From Axinella damicornis (lineage: Eukaryota > Porifera > Demospongiae > Axinellida > Axinellidae), in assembly GCA_963931865.1 (NCBI GenBank), contig OZ007517.1, positions 2,360,164-2,424,163 of the forward strand: DNA of 64,000 nucleotides, in the 5' to 3' direction. The notes beneath the pieces are model-generated. The model saw only the letters and a list, made by a program, of their open reading frames with translations. It did not search any database and was not told where the DNA came from. Numbering within the stretch: the first letter of the stretch is position 1; each line of letters starts with the position of its first letter. Below, piece after piece: positions 46,007 through 57,100 of the stretch. The position numbers and the translations under genes were made by a program.

Positions 46007-47227
46007 CAATGGGCGGGGACCCCCACTTCAGCATTGTGCTACCAGACAGCCACATGTTATGCTATACTGTGCAAGGCGAGCACGGCTCAGTATTCAACCT
46101 GATCAGCGACAAAAATGTCCACATGAATGCCCTGTTTGTGCCTAATGCTGGAAAGAGGAATGCCACCTGGATTGGTGCACTGGCTATTGTGATAGGGAAC
46201 AGCTCGCAGTTGTCCAATGTCACCAAGATCACAATTGATGCTACAAGCAAGAGCATTTGTGTTGGAGATGGAATTACTCTGGCTGCCAAGGATGTACAGA
46301 AGCTTCACTTCAAACATGGTGAGCTGCTAAGCTCTATATCCAAGCAAGGTGGTAATCGTGGTAATCCTAAAGTGAACGTCATCCTGGAGGATGTGGGACT
46401 TCAGTTCACTGTCAGATTTACGCAGAAGCACCTCGAAATGTTCTGGAAAAGTATGGGAACTCTTTGCGAGGATTCACATGGCCTAATTGGTAAGCAAATA
46501 AATTTGTACCATAATATTACGACGCTGTTCAGTGAAGCCTGCCAAGGCAGTCCGGTCTTACTTAACATACCATTACAAATTACAGTAGAAACAATCAGTG
46601 CTAGACGGGCCCCACCCTATATGAATGGTATTTATAAGGACATCAAACCATACAACCGAAATCCCTGTGAGACTACACCTCTCCTATCAACCAGCCTACA
46701 CTCTGCCACCGTCAGCTCACCAGACGGTATAGTATTAGTGCAACCTGCATGTAGCACTATGGCAATCACAAGCAGATTCTAGCTCCAACATTGGTGTCTT
46801 TTACCATAGATAATATTGTAGTTTCTATGGTATAACGTGGTCAGTGATTTGGTAGATGTGTTGGGCAGGGCATGCACAGAAGTGTGACGAATGCCCTGTG
46901 TGCCTGGTGTCAACATAATTAGAAGTCGCAGGTGTATTACAGTTCCATTTTCTGTGCTCATGGGCAGGTCAATTTCTGCGAAGTGGTGTGAGAATTGATC
47001 ACATCCAGAAGATTCTAGTCCTTCCTGACAAAACACCAGTGCCAGTCAAGCAGCGTCCGGTATGGGGTTTCATGAAACATGAGAAGGCTGAGGGCAAAAC
47101 GTGCTGGGCTACCAAAAATCGTGGCGAACAGGGTGAAGGACTGATTGATGGAACTTATGTGGACTACCAGGTGAAGGATCTCCTCTCCACTGATTTCAAG
47201 TTCAAACCAAACAAGCGTGCAAATTAA
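46007..47227 (+). CDS. Inter-alpha-trypsin inhibitor heavy chain-like protein, C-terminal two exons
   Basis: Exons 46007-46489 and 46968-47227 join in phase 1 (G|GT) to give HGLIG followed by QFLRSG, and end at TAA. The protein has the ITIH C-terminal domain: MGGDPHFSIVLPDS near the start, FTQKHLEMFWKSMG, then HGLIGQF, and a final part with CWATKNRGEQGEGLIDGTY and VDYQVKDLL, as in ITIH heavy chains. In vertebrates these are secreted proteins coupled to hyaluronan. The VIT and von Willebrand A domains expected upstream are not in the window. The sequence immediately upstream is a LINE scrap and the end of a tandem repeat array, so the gene may be 5'-truncated, or its other exons may lie beyond a long intron. 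The reading frames are clean, with donor gtaagc and acceptor gggcag. Confidence 0.82.
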
Positions 47228-48479
47228 GTCTTTGTAATGACTGGTGAACTTGAACCAATTTTGCATTATAATATTTAATATGCATAGCTTTGGTAGATAC
47301 AATAGTATTTTTCATTTTGCTGTGATGTAGTGTTGATGGTAGCATGTAGGGACTTGTTTTCAGTAGTGTTTGGGTATTTTATTGGTCTGTGTATCCCAAT
47401 TGGTATTTGAATGACTTTTGGGGCTTTGGTTTCTGTTGCTTCCACCCTCCTGAGTCCTCAGTTCCATGCACAGTTGGGTGATTTTTCTGACTCATTTTAC
47501 AGGGGGTGGTACTTAGTGCTTGGGTGAGGGGTGGTTAGGATATAACCACCCTCTGGGCACAGTGGGTGTGTCCACCCAGCTGTCTCACCCAAGCGGAAGT
47601 GGGTGTCATGTGAGCTGGCTGGGCGGGACTTTGTACAGCCCATTTATCCTAACCTCGTTCCCAGGCCCACACGCGAAATGCGGAAGTGGGCCTGGTGACA
47701 TTCCCGTATGTGCTGAGCTCAGCAGTCTTGAGTTCGGGTAGGTACCAGAAGGTTAATTTTCCGTGGGTGGCACCCACAATATGTTGATACTGATCTTTGT
47801 GCACAATGCAACACTGCCAAAGATGCTAGCCATGTGATTGCTAGCAGTGTGCCATTGTCTGAGTGTTTCCAAATATGGCAGAAAGCATGCATGTTCTACA
47901 TAACCGTCCACACTGTAGCTACTACATATGCATAATGTGATGTCCAACGTAAATACTTTCTGCCCCAATCGTTTTACATCTCCACTGGCTGCATAGTGAA
48001 GGTGAGGGCCGCAGATACTTCTGCCCCAATCATTTTCACATCTCCACTGGCTGCATACTGAAGGTGTGGGACACACTACTAGGCATGTCTAGCCATATGA
48101 TTTTGCTTCTTTCTAGCTGGGCTTACAATTAGATCCTCGGTCAACACTTCCAGCAACGGCCAAAAAAACTGTGCAGCATGCATCCCTTCTGAAGCACACC
48201 AGTAAACACAACCGATTACTATAAACCGCAAGCCCGCAAGCAATAATTTTGCTGAACTTTTGAGCACACACAGCACATTAACCGCCCGGTGGAACAACTT
48301 TATTTTCTCATATTTACCCCGCGCGCACATGCGCGAAGCGGGGTTAAGAAATCGGTTTTGTCCGTCAGTCAGTCAGTCGTCTGTCTGTCTGTCAGGCAAA
48401 AAATTTTTTAAAAATCTAGCCACATAGACCCTCATAAACCATCGAAAGGGTGTCAAACAATAGCAAATAGCAAAAAACT
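47228..48479. other. 3' flank of ITIH-like gene; no further gene seen
   Basis: A CTTGGGTGAGG / CTCACCCAAG inverted pair lies at 47520-47592, a CCTCGTTCCCAGGCCCACACG block at 47652 recurs at 49397, and TTTTACATCTCCACTGGCTGC is doubled at 47970-48065. CAGTCAGTCAGTC and CTGTCTGTCTGTC lie at 48365-48394. Confidence 0.5.
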
Positions 48480-49190
48480 GCTCTATGTATACCTGACGAC
48501 AAAAGCGCTTGTATCTTCGCCACCAAGGTGAGTTTCAGCACAATTATTTTGATTTTGTGTCACTGCATGATAGCGATCACGACGGTGTAGTCAGAATCTT
48601 TGTAGGCCATTCCAAAGTAGTCAAACGTTTATTATTTAGATTACATCGAGGGGCAACCGCACTCCTGGTAGCCGCGATGCAACCCAGGTTGCGTAGCGCA
48701 AGCTAAGTATCGTAATTCGTTCCAATTAACGCACATGCCACGTGGCACCCGCCCTCAGTCGATCGCGAGCAATGGCGACCAAAAAGAAGACCAGACATTA
48801 TTACAGCACTCACAACGTAGCCAGCACGGTGAGTTTTCGGTATATAAGCGTCATTGAACGACAGCGATCACGGCCTTGTGGTCAGAATCTTCGTGTGCCT
48901 TTCCTAAGAACGGTACTGCCACCGGAAGTCGAAGAGAGCGCTCGAGCAATGGCGGCCACGGCGAGACAAAACAAAAGCGCTCATATCTCCACCACCAAGG
49001 TGAGTTTCAGCACAATTATTTTGATTTTATGTCACTGCATGATAGCGATCACGACGGTGTAGTCAGAATCTCTGTACGCCATTCCTAGCACTCAAACGTT
49101 ATTTAATTACGGGGCACAATTTTTCCTATACCAGGAGTGTAATTACATTACGTGGCACAATTTTTCCCCTACCAGGAGTGTAATAATGTT
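48480..49190 (+). repeat. Dispersed repeats with GTGAGTTTCAGC and CCAGGAGTG blocks
   Basis: Three copies (48500-48615, 48770-48910, 48950-49090) of a block with GAGCAATGGCGGCC, ACCACCAAGGTGAGTTTC and GATCACGACGGTGTAGTCAG. The same block occurs at 25860-26000, 34840-34930, 41514-41600 and 51585-51712. At 49106-49185 a 43-bp unit ending TACCAGGAGTGTAAT is tandemly doubled. Each block carries ATG and a donor-like GTGAGT, so it may derive from a first exon. Confidence 0.6.
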
Positions 49191-49400
49191 TATGCAAGAG
49201 AAATGCAAAGGATACATAAGTAGCAGCAAGCTAACATGGCTATGCATCCAGGACAGCACAATACAGAACAGCAAATTGCACGCTTAAATGATGTTACAGA
49301 AGTACAACAGACTACAGATGAAGCCTGTAGTGAATTCCATGACGAAATGGTTCTGGGAAATATCTGAATAGAATGGACCGCTGGTGCATGACTGTAGCCT
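49190..49400 (-). pseudogene. LINE ORF2 C-terminal fragment
   Basis: The minus strand reads HSIQIFPRTISSWNSLQASSV, then a short tail, matching the FFPRTIxxWNxLP end of LINE ORF2. It adjoins a TAGCCTAGTTCCCAGGCC-type repeat. Confidence 0.6.
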
Positions 49401-49849
49401 AGTTCCCAGGCCCACACGCGGAACGCGGAAGTGGGCCTGGTGACACTTGGCAAAATTCTTGTAAGTCAGCAGTCTTGATTTCGGGTAGGCGAATCACGTT
49501 CGTCCATTGCCAATTTAATTACTGCATAGTAACGAGGGGCAACCGCACTCCTGGTAGCCGTGGGTAAACGGTAGCACAAGCTAAGTGTGACAGTTCGTTC
49601 CAATTATCACACATGACGTGAGTACCATGATAGATATAAGTAGGGAAGATCAGAAATTATATAGAGTGCTATCAAGTCTCAAGTACCATTCATAGCCGCG
49701 TTGCAGCTGCTCGTCACCGCTGCAAGCAAGCGCTTGAAAGTATAGTAAGGCCATACGGTAAGTTCTTTGGTAAGAAGGGGGTTTGACCGAACCCAACGAA
49801 CTACCCCTGGATCCGCCTGGCTGTTGTTGCTGCATGCCATTGCTGCATA

Positions 49850-50100
49850 ATCATTTTTTAGTGTTCCGCCAAAGGGGGGTGCATTTGCACCCCCTAAATC
49901 CGCCATCTTAGATGGCGGTTATTCACACTCAAGGGTCGTTCTTTCGAAGACAGTTCAACCTAGCCACAAAATGCTTTCGTCCCGCCCTAGAGATTCCTAT
50001 GGCGTGTCTCCCAACAGTAGAATCGAGTTGCTGGCAGTCTTCGCACGCGTGTCTCCCAACAGTAGAATCGAGTTGCTGGCAGTCTTCGCACTGGAGATTT
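49850..50100. repeat. Small palindromes and a 43-bp tandem duplication
   Basis: GGGGGGTGCATTTGCACCCCC and GCCATCTTAGATGGC are short palindromes at about 49874-49920. GTGTCTCCCAACAGTAGAATC and the rest of a 43-bp unit is repeated twice at 50003-50090. Confidence 0.6.
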
Positions 50101-50352
50101 TTGGCCTGTCCGTATTATTCTACTTTTTCCATGTTTTTCTGCCTATTACAGTTTGTATTATTCTATTCAGAATTTCCCCCCAAATGCTCCTATTATTCCC
50201 AGAGATTCCCAGAGAGATGCCCATTTTTCCCATCAAAATTAGGGAAAGTGAGTCAAGTGACTTCAAAAACAATCGTATTGCAACATAATCGAGGTTTCAA
50301 TATAGTCCTCAAGTGAAGAGGATTGTCGTTGAGTGAAGGAGTTCTACTGGGC

Positions 50353-50401
50353 TAGTCTCGTTCCCAGACCCCCCTCGGAGGGGGTCTGGGGACGAGACTA
50401 G
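50353..50401. mobile_element. 49-bp palindromic hAT-like MITE
   Basis: TAGTCTCGTTCCCAGACC and GGTCTGGGGACGAGACTA meet at a short C/G-rich centre. TACTGGGC flanks both sides (50345-50352, 50402-50409). It is little more than two termini back to back. Confidence 0.82.
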
Positions 50402-50501
50402 TACTGGGCTTCTATTAGAACATCTGACCTTGGGCCGCGCCGCCATTTTGAGTGGCAAATTACTTAGCGTCACCGTGAGTTCAAGGCGAACGAATAACAC
50501 G

Positions 50502-50641
50502 ATGGTTAAGAGTTGTTGTGCCGTTGGATGCACCAATCGTTTCCACAAAGACTGTGGATTACCTTTCTACAGATTTCCTGTTGATCCTGACAGGCGCGTA
50601 GATGGCTCGCTGCTGTGAAAAGAGAAAACTGGCAGCCCAAC
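50502..50641 (+). pseudogene. THAP zinc-finger exon with frameshift
   Basis: ATG at 50502 gives MVKSCCAVGCTNRFHKDC then GLPFYRFPVDPDRR, the start of a THAP C2CH zinc finger (DNA binding). After CAGGCGCG the expected RWLAAVKRENWQPN continues in a different frame, followed by a donor-like GTGAGT at 50642. The shift of one base near 50599 breaks the domain. It lies between 21-bp inverted repeats (50438-50458 and 50793-50813) and may be a relic of a P-element-like transposon or a decayed gene. An assembly error at the shift is possible. Confidence 0.7.
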
Positions 50642-50982
50642 GTGAGTTCATGTATGGGTCATCCACTGATCCTGGCAGCATATCTAGCTTTCATCGTACC
50701 TCTGCTTTGTCGCTGCATCCAGGTCCTCGATCGTAGTACTAAGAATACTTCCGCTGCGCTCGCACATCATCACCGTCGCGTCGTACACGTTCTTGCCACT
50801 CAAGATGGCGGCGTAGCGACGCATCGAACGTTGCTATGTAATTGATGACGTAATCCTACGTTGGAATGTAATTATTGAAAGACGTGCATAAGGTCTATTA
50901 GGTTGGAATATTCTCTTATTCAAGTTGGTACCTATTATTCCCAAAATTATTCTCGAATGATATGGACAGGCCTAACTGTTGT

Positions 50983-51290
50983 CCTGCCATACGCGGAGGA
51001 CCATCGCTACTTACTTTATTGCTGGAGAGGGGAGACCAACAGTAAGTCGAAACAGGAGCGTTATTGCAAGTAGCTAAGCGTGTATACTGACGGCGAGATA
51101 TTAAGGCTTTTTAGCTTTACCGTTCGATCGACTTACAATGGCGGACTTGTTTCTGCCCATAACAGCTGCCAGCTGAGACGCTTGGCGCTCTTGATTCTGT
51201 TGTTATACAGACGGGGATTACCAACAAGTCTCCAGGAGTAGTGCTGGTCCAAGCCCGTCCATCGCTAGAAACTGAGAAGCCATAGTACAT
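50983..51290 (-). repeat. Internal fragment of the 16263 piggyBac-like family, inverted
   Basis: On the minus strand this reads as 16319-16615, from ATGGCTTCTCAG through CTGGAGTCTTG to GTACGGCAAGAC-like sequence. No terminal TTAA motif is identified here. Confidence 0.6.
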
Positions 51291-51712
51291 GGTTCTGTAA
51301 TATACGTGACTTTTGGCGGATATAATTAGCTATCCGCTAAATAGTTAATACTTTTGGTAGTTTGCTGGAATTGATTTAACCAGCGTACAACGGCTACAGT
51401 GTGAGCTGCTATAATGATGTTTAGTCTGCATGTTGACTACCCTCCCTGTTTTGTGTCGAGTAAGTTTGATTTCACTAGTTTACTTTCTGTGCGAGAAAAA
51501 TGGGGTTGAACAAATTGTCTGGCCACGCCCACTGCACCGCGCGACGAGCCTGTAACTGCCATCGGAAGTCGAAGAGAGCGCTCGAGCAATGGCGGCCAAC
51601 GGCGAGACAAAAGCGTTCATATCTCTACCACCAAAGTGAGTTTCACCACAATTATTTTGATTTTGTGTCACTGCATCATAGCGATCACGACGGTGTAGTC
51701 AGAATCTTTGAT

Positions 51713-52927
51713 GATTTGGAGGTCATTGAGTCATTTGCGGAGATTGGGTTGATTTTGAACAATCAGAAGTCAGAGATCATCTGCGATGACCCTGTCACGA
51801 GAGGGTCTATCATCATGACTCTGCCCGGGGCTCGTGTGGTTGAACCTTCGAGGGCTACCTTACTAGGCTCTCCTGGGAATACTTGTTGCATTTCCGCTGC
51901 GCTGAAGGATAAGATCAATGCCCTTGAGGTAATGGGTGGCAGACTGCAGCACATCACAGCGCATGATGGTATCCTCCTCCTGCGAAACTCGTTTTCCATC
52001 CCCAAACTCCTCTACACCCTCAGAACCTCCCCCTGTTTCCTCTCTGCCAATCTGAGTGCTTACGATGTTTTGCTCAAGTCTGTCGTCAGCAACGTGACTA
52101 ACATTCGCTTTGGTGATGATGATCCTGCCTGGACACAAGCAACCCTACCGGTTAGATATGGGGGCCTTGGGTTCCGGAGTGCAGTGCAGCTTGCTCCCTC
52201 TGCCTACCTGGCTTCAGCTGCTGCCTCCTCTGGTCTCATCAGCCACATACTGCCAGCTAGCCTGCAGTCCCTTCCAATACCTCACCTGGATGCTGCTGTT
52301 TCATTGTGGTCTCACGGTCACGACAACCCTCCACCCTCCGGTACTGCAGCGTGCAGTCAGAAGTCCTGGGATACCCATGGCCTCAGCTGTAAGAAGAGTG
52401 AAGGGCGCCACTATCGACATGGGGCCATCAATGACATCCTTCACAGAGCTCTCACCACAGCAGGTATCCCATCAAGGTTGGAGCCACCAGGCTTGGTCCG
52501 TACTGACGGGAAGCGTCCAGATGGGGTGACGATGATCCCTTGGAGGAATGGAAAGCCCATAGTGTGGGACGCAACGTGTCCAGACACCCTCGCTCGGTCC
52601 TACCGCTGCCAAGCCACCAGTAGAGCCGGAGCTGTGGCGGATCTGGCGGAGGAAAGGAAGTCAGTCAAGTACACCTGTTTGGGGGCGGGCTACTCCTTCA
52701 CACCCGTAGCCATCGAGACTCTTGGGGCCATGGGGAAGAGATCTCTGGCTTTTGTGAGGGAACTGGGCCACAGAGTTATGCAGAGCACCGGGGAGGTGAA
52801 GGCAAGGACATACCTTCTACAGCGTCTCTCCGTAGCTCTACAGAGAGGGAACGCTGTTTCAGTGATGGGGTCGGTGGGGAGCCGGTCAGGCCTGGACCTG
52901 CCGGGTGTGTATCCGTGTTGTACCTAA
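51713..52927 (+). pseudogene. LINE ORF C-terminal half: RT thumb + restriction-like endonuclease
   Basis: About 404 codons are open. The end of the reverse transcriptase palm is seen (FAEIGLILNNQKSEII), then the thumb with GILLLRNSFSIPKLLYTLR and LPVRYGGLGFRSAVQLAPSA. Next come a Cys/His region (CSQKSWDTHGLSCKK, GRHYRHGAIND) and the endonuclease core GKRPDGVTM ... GKPIVWDATCPDT with the PD...D pattern of R2/R4-like elements. Catalytic reverse transcriptase motifs A-C are missing through 5' truncation. The open frame begins earlier (51500), but that part belongs to the flanking repeat. Confidence 0.78.
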
Positions 52928-53202
52928 TTTACTATTTTTATTTTATTATTGTATTTTTATTTTATTTATTATTATTGTTTGTTTTGTCTTCTGTTTTGTT
53001 AACTCACTGTCTGTTTTTTTTTTTTGGTGTTTGTTTGTTTTGGTTTGTAACATATTAATTATTGCCTCTAATTTAGTCCTTGATATTTCTGTACATTTAC
53101 CTTTGGTTTTAGATAAACTTTTGTCCTTTTGTGTTGTGGTTTGCTGTACCCCAGTACTCAGTTGCATATTAATTATTATTTGTATGAAAAAATGAAAAAA
53201 AA
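51713..53202 (+). mobile_element. 5'-truncated LINE with restriction-like endonuclease
   Basis: The element interrupts a dispersed repeat after GTAGTCAGAATCTTT and ends in an A-rich tail (AAAAAATGAAAAAAAAA). The flanking repeat resumes with GTCAAACGTTTATT, but about 20 bp of the target are missing compared with 48600-48630, which suggests a small deletion at insertion. Confidence 0.75.
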
Positions 53203-53872
53203 AGTCAAACGTTTATTAATTATTATTTAGAATACATTACGCGGCACAATTTTCTCTATACCAGGAGTGTAATTACATTCTCTACCCCGTGAAAAGTGTA
53301 GCCGTTTGATAAAACCGCTGTTGTAGCCTTCAAGACTCACTGCGGCCTCTGGTCGCTCCTGGGCAAGGACTTTCTACTTAGCCATCACCAACAGCTACCT
53401 TCCTCGTGATTTCGAATGCATCCATGTAAGGCGTTTACGCAATTATGCTGACTGAGCACATACGGGAATTGTGTCACCAGGCCTCTTCCGCGTTCCGCGT
53501 GAGGCCGAGGCTATAACGACTGTACATGCGGTGCGCGTATATTATAGCGGGTAAGTTACGCGATCGCAAGTGCGCACCATATTACTTTTAGTTGGAGAGA
53601 ATCGCGTTCCTACTCAGATGAGTCAACAAAGAGCTGGAGATACACTGCTATTGGTTGGTCTTTATAGTAGATTTACGGAGCACACTGCACTGTTGCTACT
53701 AGTACTTACTGTAGCTAGCTATCATGTTTCACTTTCACCAAGTTGATAGCTTTACTCTACTACCGCCACTACCGCGGCATAAGAATTTACGTGCTCTACA
53801 GAGTAAAGCTAAGCTTTACTCTTGCTATGTAGAGCACGGCTGCTAGTAGACTGAAGATGCTGTTGTTTGGTT
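53203..53872. other. 5' flank of paralogue B
   Basis: Begins with the tail of the dispersed repeat, then a CCAGGCCTCTTCCGCG remnant at 53479. GTGCTCTACA ... TGTAGAGCAC forms a hairpin at 53790-53837 around TAAAGCTAAGCTTTA. A donor-like GGGTAAGT at 53549 could end an untranslated first exon, which would support an upstream transcription start. Confidence 0.4.
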
Positions 53873-54026
53873 ATGATATTAATATTTCAATGGCAGTCTC
53901 AGTTTGCTGAGGGCAATGTGGTGATCCTGCGGTCACTGTGTGCTGGGGGTCAGAACCTGACTGTGATAGACGGAGAAGTAGAGGGGCAGAAAGGCAGGGA
54001 AGATAGCCAGGGTAAAATTGAGATTG

Positions 54027-54119
<93 letters not shown>

Positions 54120-57100
54120 GGTGGGTGTGTGTGTGTGTGTGTGTGTGTGGACGGACAGCTGATCGAGTTTTACATTGTTCTCTTTCGCTCACAGCTCAGT
54201 TCAGGGTGCATGTCCATCAACATGGTGTTATTGCTCTTCAGAGTGTACACAACTCGGACTGGTGGCTGGCTATCTATGAAAGAAAACCAGTTGGATCGGT
54301 AGGAGGCATATTGTATAGGAACTAACATCCCATGCACAGCCCACACCTGGCACATTAAATATTTTGCTTGAAAAAAGTTGTAGTTTGATTTCAATGCTGA
54401 GTGTTGTGATTCAGTGGTTAGGGGACAAGACTAAATTGTCGCTGATTGTGCCACCACTGGTAATAGCTGCTAAATAAACTCTTCGTGCCATGACACATTC
54501 GCTTGACGACCAAACATGCAAGGAATCCCTGAACTCCTACTAGAGCCTGTTTGTTACACAGAAGTATTCATTACAAGAAATGATTAAATGTCATAGCAAT
54601 GCAGTGTTGTGTGTGACTGGCATGAGTTAATTGGCTTCGTCAATGGTTGTCATGCCATGCTGGTATACTACCGGTCAAGAGCGCATGATGACATCATTGT
54701 TTTACACGCTGTGAAAAAAACGATGATGTCATCATGCTCTCTTGTACGTACCGGTATATGTGCAGGAAGCCAGGCCTCTCTCTTCACACTGTATTTGTGT
54801 TCATGGTATATGTAGCCATGGCCATAATTGATACAGCAGTGTTTTGTGTGTTCTGCCTGCAATTGGTTGCGTTGAGTAGTACATCTGCCATATGGACCAA
54901 TGAGCTGAGGTATTGCATCTTTGACATTCATTTGCAGGGTCGTGGGGGTCCTTACTGCAAGTTCTATGTGAAAGATATTGGTATGTGGTCTTTTGTAGTG
55001 CTTGAAAATTGCTTACGCATTCCTGCCATAAACCATACAGTGGCAGTATACTGCAAAATTGATCTCAGAATGCAAATGAATCAATCACTGATACTCTGCC
55101 AGTTGAGACAGCCAGCTGACATCTAGTCTCATTCTCAGGCCAGGTCGTCTGGGTCCGGGCACGAGACTAACGCGCTGCAGACACTAACATCCTGTACAGT
55201 CATACATCACCTGATGGTATATTAGGTGTGGTAGCAAGTTTCTAGGGGTTGCTACCAATTATGGAATGGTTTTGTGGTGTTTGTTGTGAAACGGAAGACA
55301 TGCAGTTAAGGGTGAATACCAATAAGTTTTTGCAGCAATGCTGATAAAGGTTTCTCAGGGGAAGTCTTACAATCACAATACATGCCACCATTACAATGAT
55401 TACTTGTCTCATACACGTCACCCGAGCTGGCCTTTGCTTATATATATAGTGACGTCATCGTGGCTTCTGATTTCAGCTCTGTACAACATTGGTAACAAAA
55501 GGGTGCAGAACAAAGGGCACAGTTTGCCTGGCATGGCTATATTTGTTGATCAGTACCGGCTGATGTGTCAAGGTGCTAAATGCACATGGACAAAGTTTCA
55601 GTCATATCTCACTCAGCATTGTCTCAATTCTTACTGAGAGTTTTGGCAAGGATGGAATTACATTCAGGGGCACAATATACTGCTTCCTTCCATCCCAGAT
55701 GGCAGAGTGGTTGCGCTAGAATCAGTGATGTATCCTGGCTGCAACTTGGGGGTTAAACCGGATGGCTCTGGGACTGAAAACCACTGTTTATTTGTCCCAT
55801 ATCTGTATTCGGTGGTAAGTTGGAGTGGAAAAGAGGGTGAGAGGGTTGAGTGGGTGAGGGGAGTTAGAGGGTAGAGGGAGACTGTCGTGAGTGAGGGGAG
55901 TTAGAGGGAGACTGTCGTGGGTGAGGGTGAGAGGGTGAGCAGAAGGTGCTGGGATGCATGCTGTCATTATAGCTTCATTCCTTCCATAGGCCACTACCCC
56001 ACCTCCCCAATTGCAACACGTTGACGCACGTCTGGTGCAGAATTCAGGACCTTCCCCACAGCCACAGCCCAGTCCATCACAGCAGTCCTACCCTGGATAT
56101 CCACAACCAGCACAACAGTCCTACCCTGGTTATCGACCGCCAGCCACTGTTCCTCCTCAACCCAGGATACCACAACAGCCCTACCCTGGTTATCCACAAC
56201 CAGCACAACAATACTACTCGGGTTATCAACCGCCAGCCCCTGTTCCTCCTCAACCCAGGATACCACAACAGCCCAGCTACCCTGGTTATCCACAACCAGC
56301 ACAACAGTCCTACTCTGGTTATCGACTGCCAGCCCCTGTTCCTCAGCAACCAGCACAACAACGCTACCCTGCAGCTGGTTATCCACAGCAACCCCTTGTT
56401 CATCAGCAACCACCCTACCCTGGTTATCGACAACCAGCTCCTCGGCAGCCTGGGCCATTACAACCACCCTACCTTGGTTATCGCCAACCAGCTCCTCAGC
56501 AGCCTGGGGCATTACTACCGCCTTACCCTGGTTATCAACAACCAGCTCCTGGGGCATTACAACCCGGTTATCGACAACCAGCTCCTCAGCAGCCTGGGGC
56601 ATTACAACCCGGTTATCGCCAGCCAGCTCCTCAGCAGCCTGGGGCATTACAACAGCCATACCCTGGTTATCCACAGCAGCCATATTCTACCCCTGACATT
56701 CCACCACAGCAACACTCCCCGAGTCACCCACCCTATTCCACATCCAGCGTTTCACCACTCCCACAACCAACCACACCTGCATCAACAGCTCCGTCTCAAC
56801 TGCCCAGCACCCCACAAGACCCACCACCAGATATAAGCTCTCTCCATATCACTAGCCCTCCTCCCACCCTCGAGCTTCCTCAGACACCACCTCAGAGAGA
56901 TACCTCTCCTACTTCCCCCCACGGAGCCAACCTCACCCGCCCCCCTCTCCGGAAGCAGACTACCTCCCCCCTCCCTATGGTCTCTCAACCACCACCAGAA
57001 AGTTAGCACTAGCATACTCTTTAACAGTAAGAGCTTTCCACTTCTCCACGACATTTACATGCCAGAGCAGATGTGGAACCCACATTCTTTAGGCTAGCCC

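Noticed and set aside
49679..49906. Minus-strand frame beginning MADLGGANAPPFGG
   Set aside because: It overlaps small palindromic repeats (CCGCCATCTTAGATGGCGG) and shows no domain; likely repeat-derived.
54400..54470. Possible tRNA-derived SINE head (GATTCAGTGGTTAGGGGAC)
   Set aside because: Box A-like, but box B and a tail could not be placed with confidence.
55338..55637. 99-codon plus-strand frame in an intron of paralogue B
   Set aside because: The phase 1 donor at 54981 joins perfectly to the exon at 55699; the frame has no trefoil pattern and no domain I recognise.
55701..55780. tRNA-like sequence GGCAGAGTGGTTGCGCTAGA
   Set aside because: It resembles an A box, but no cloverleaf or T arm follows, and the stretch is an exon with correct phase on both sides.
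55994..56683. 229-codon minus-strand frame with VVMPQAAEEL repeats
   Set aside because: It mirrors the repetitive Pro/Gln/Tyr exon on the plus strand, whose frame and splice phases fit the gene.
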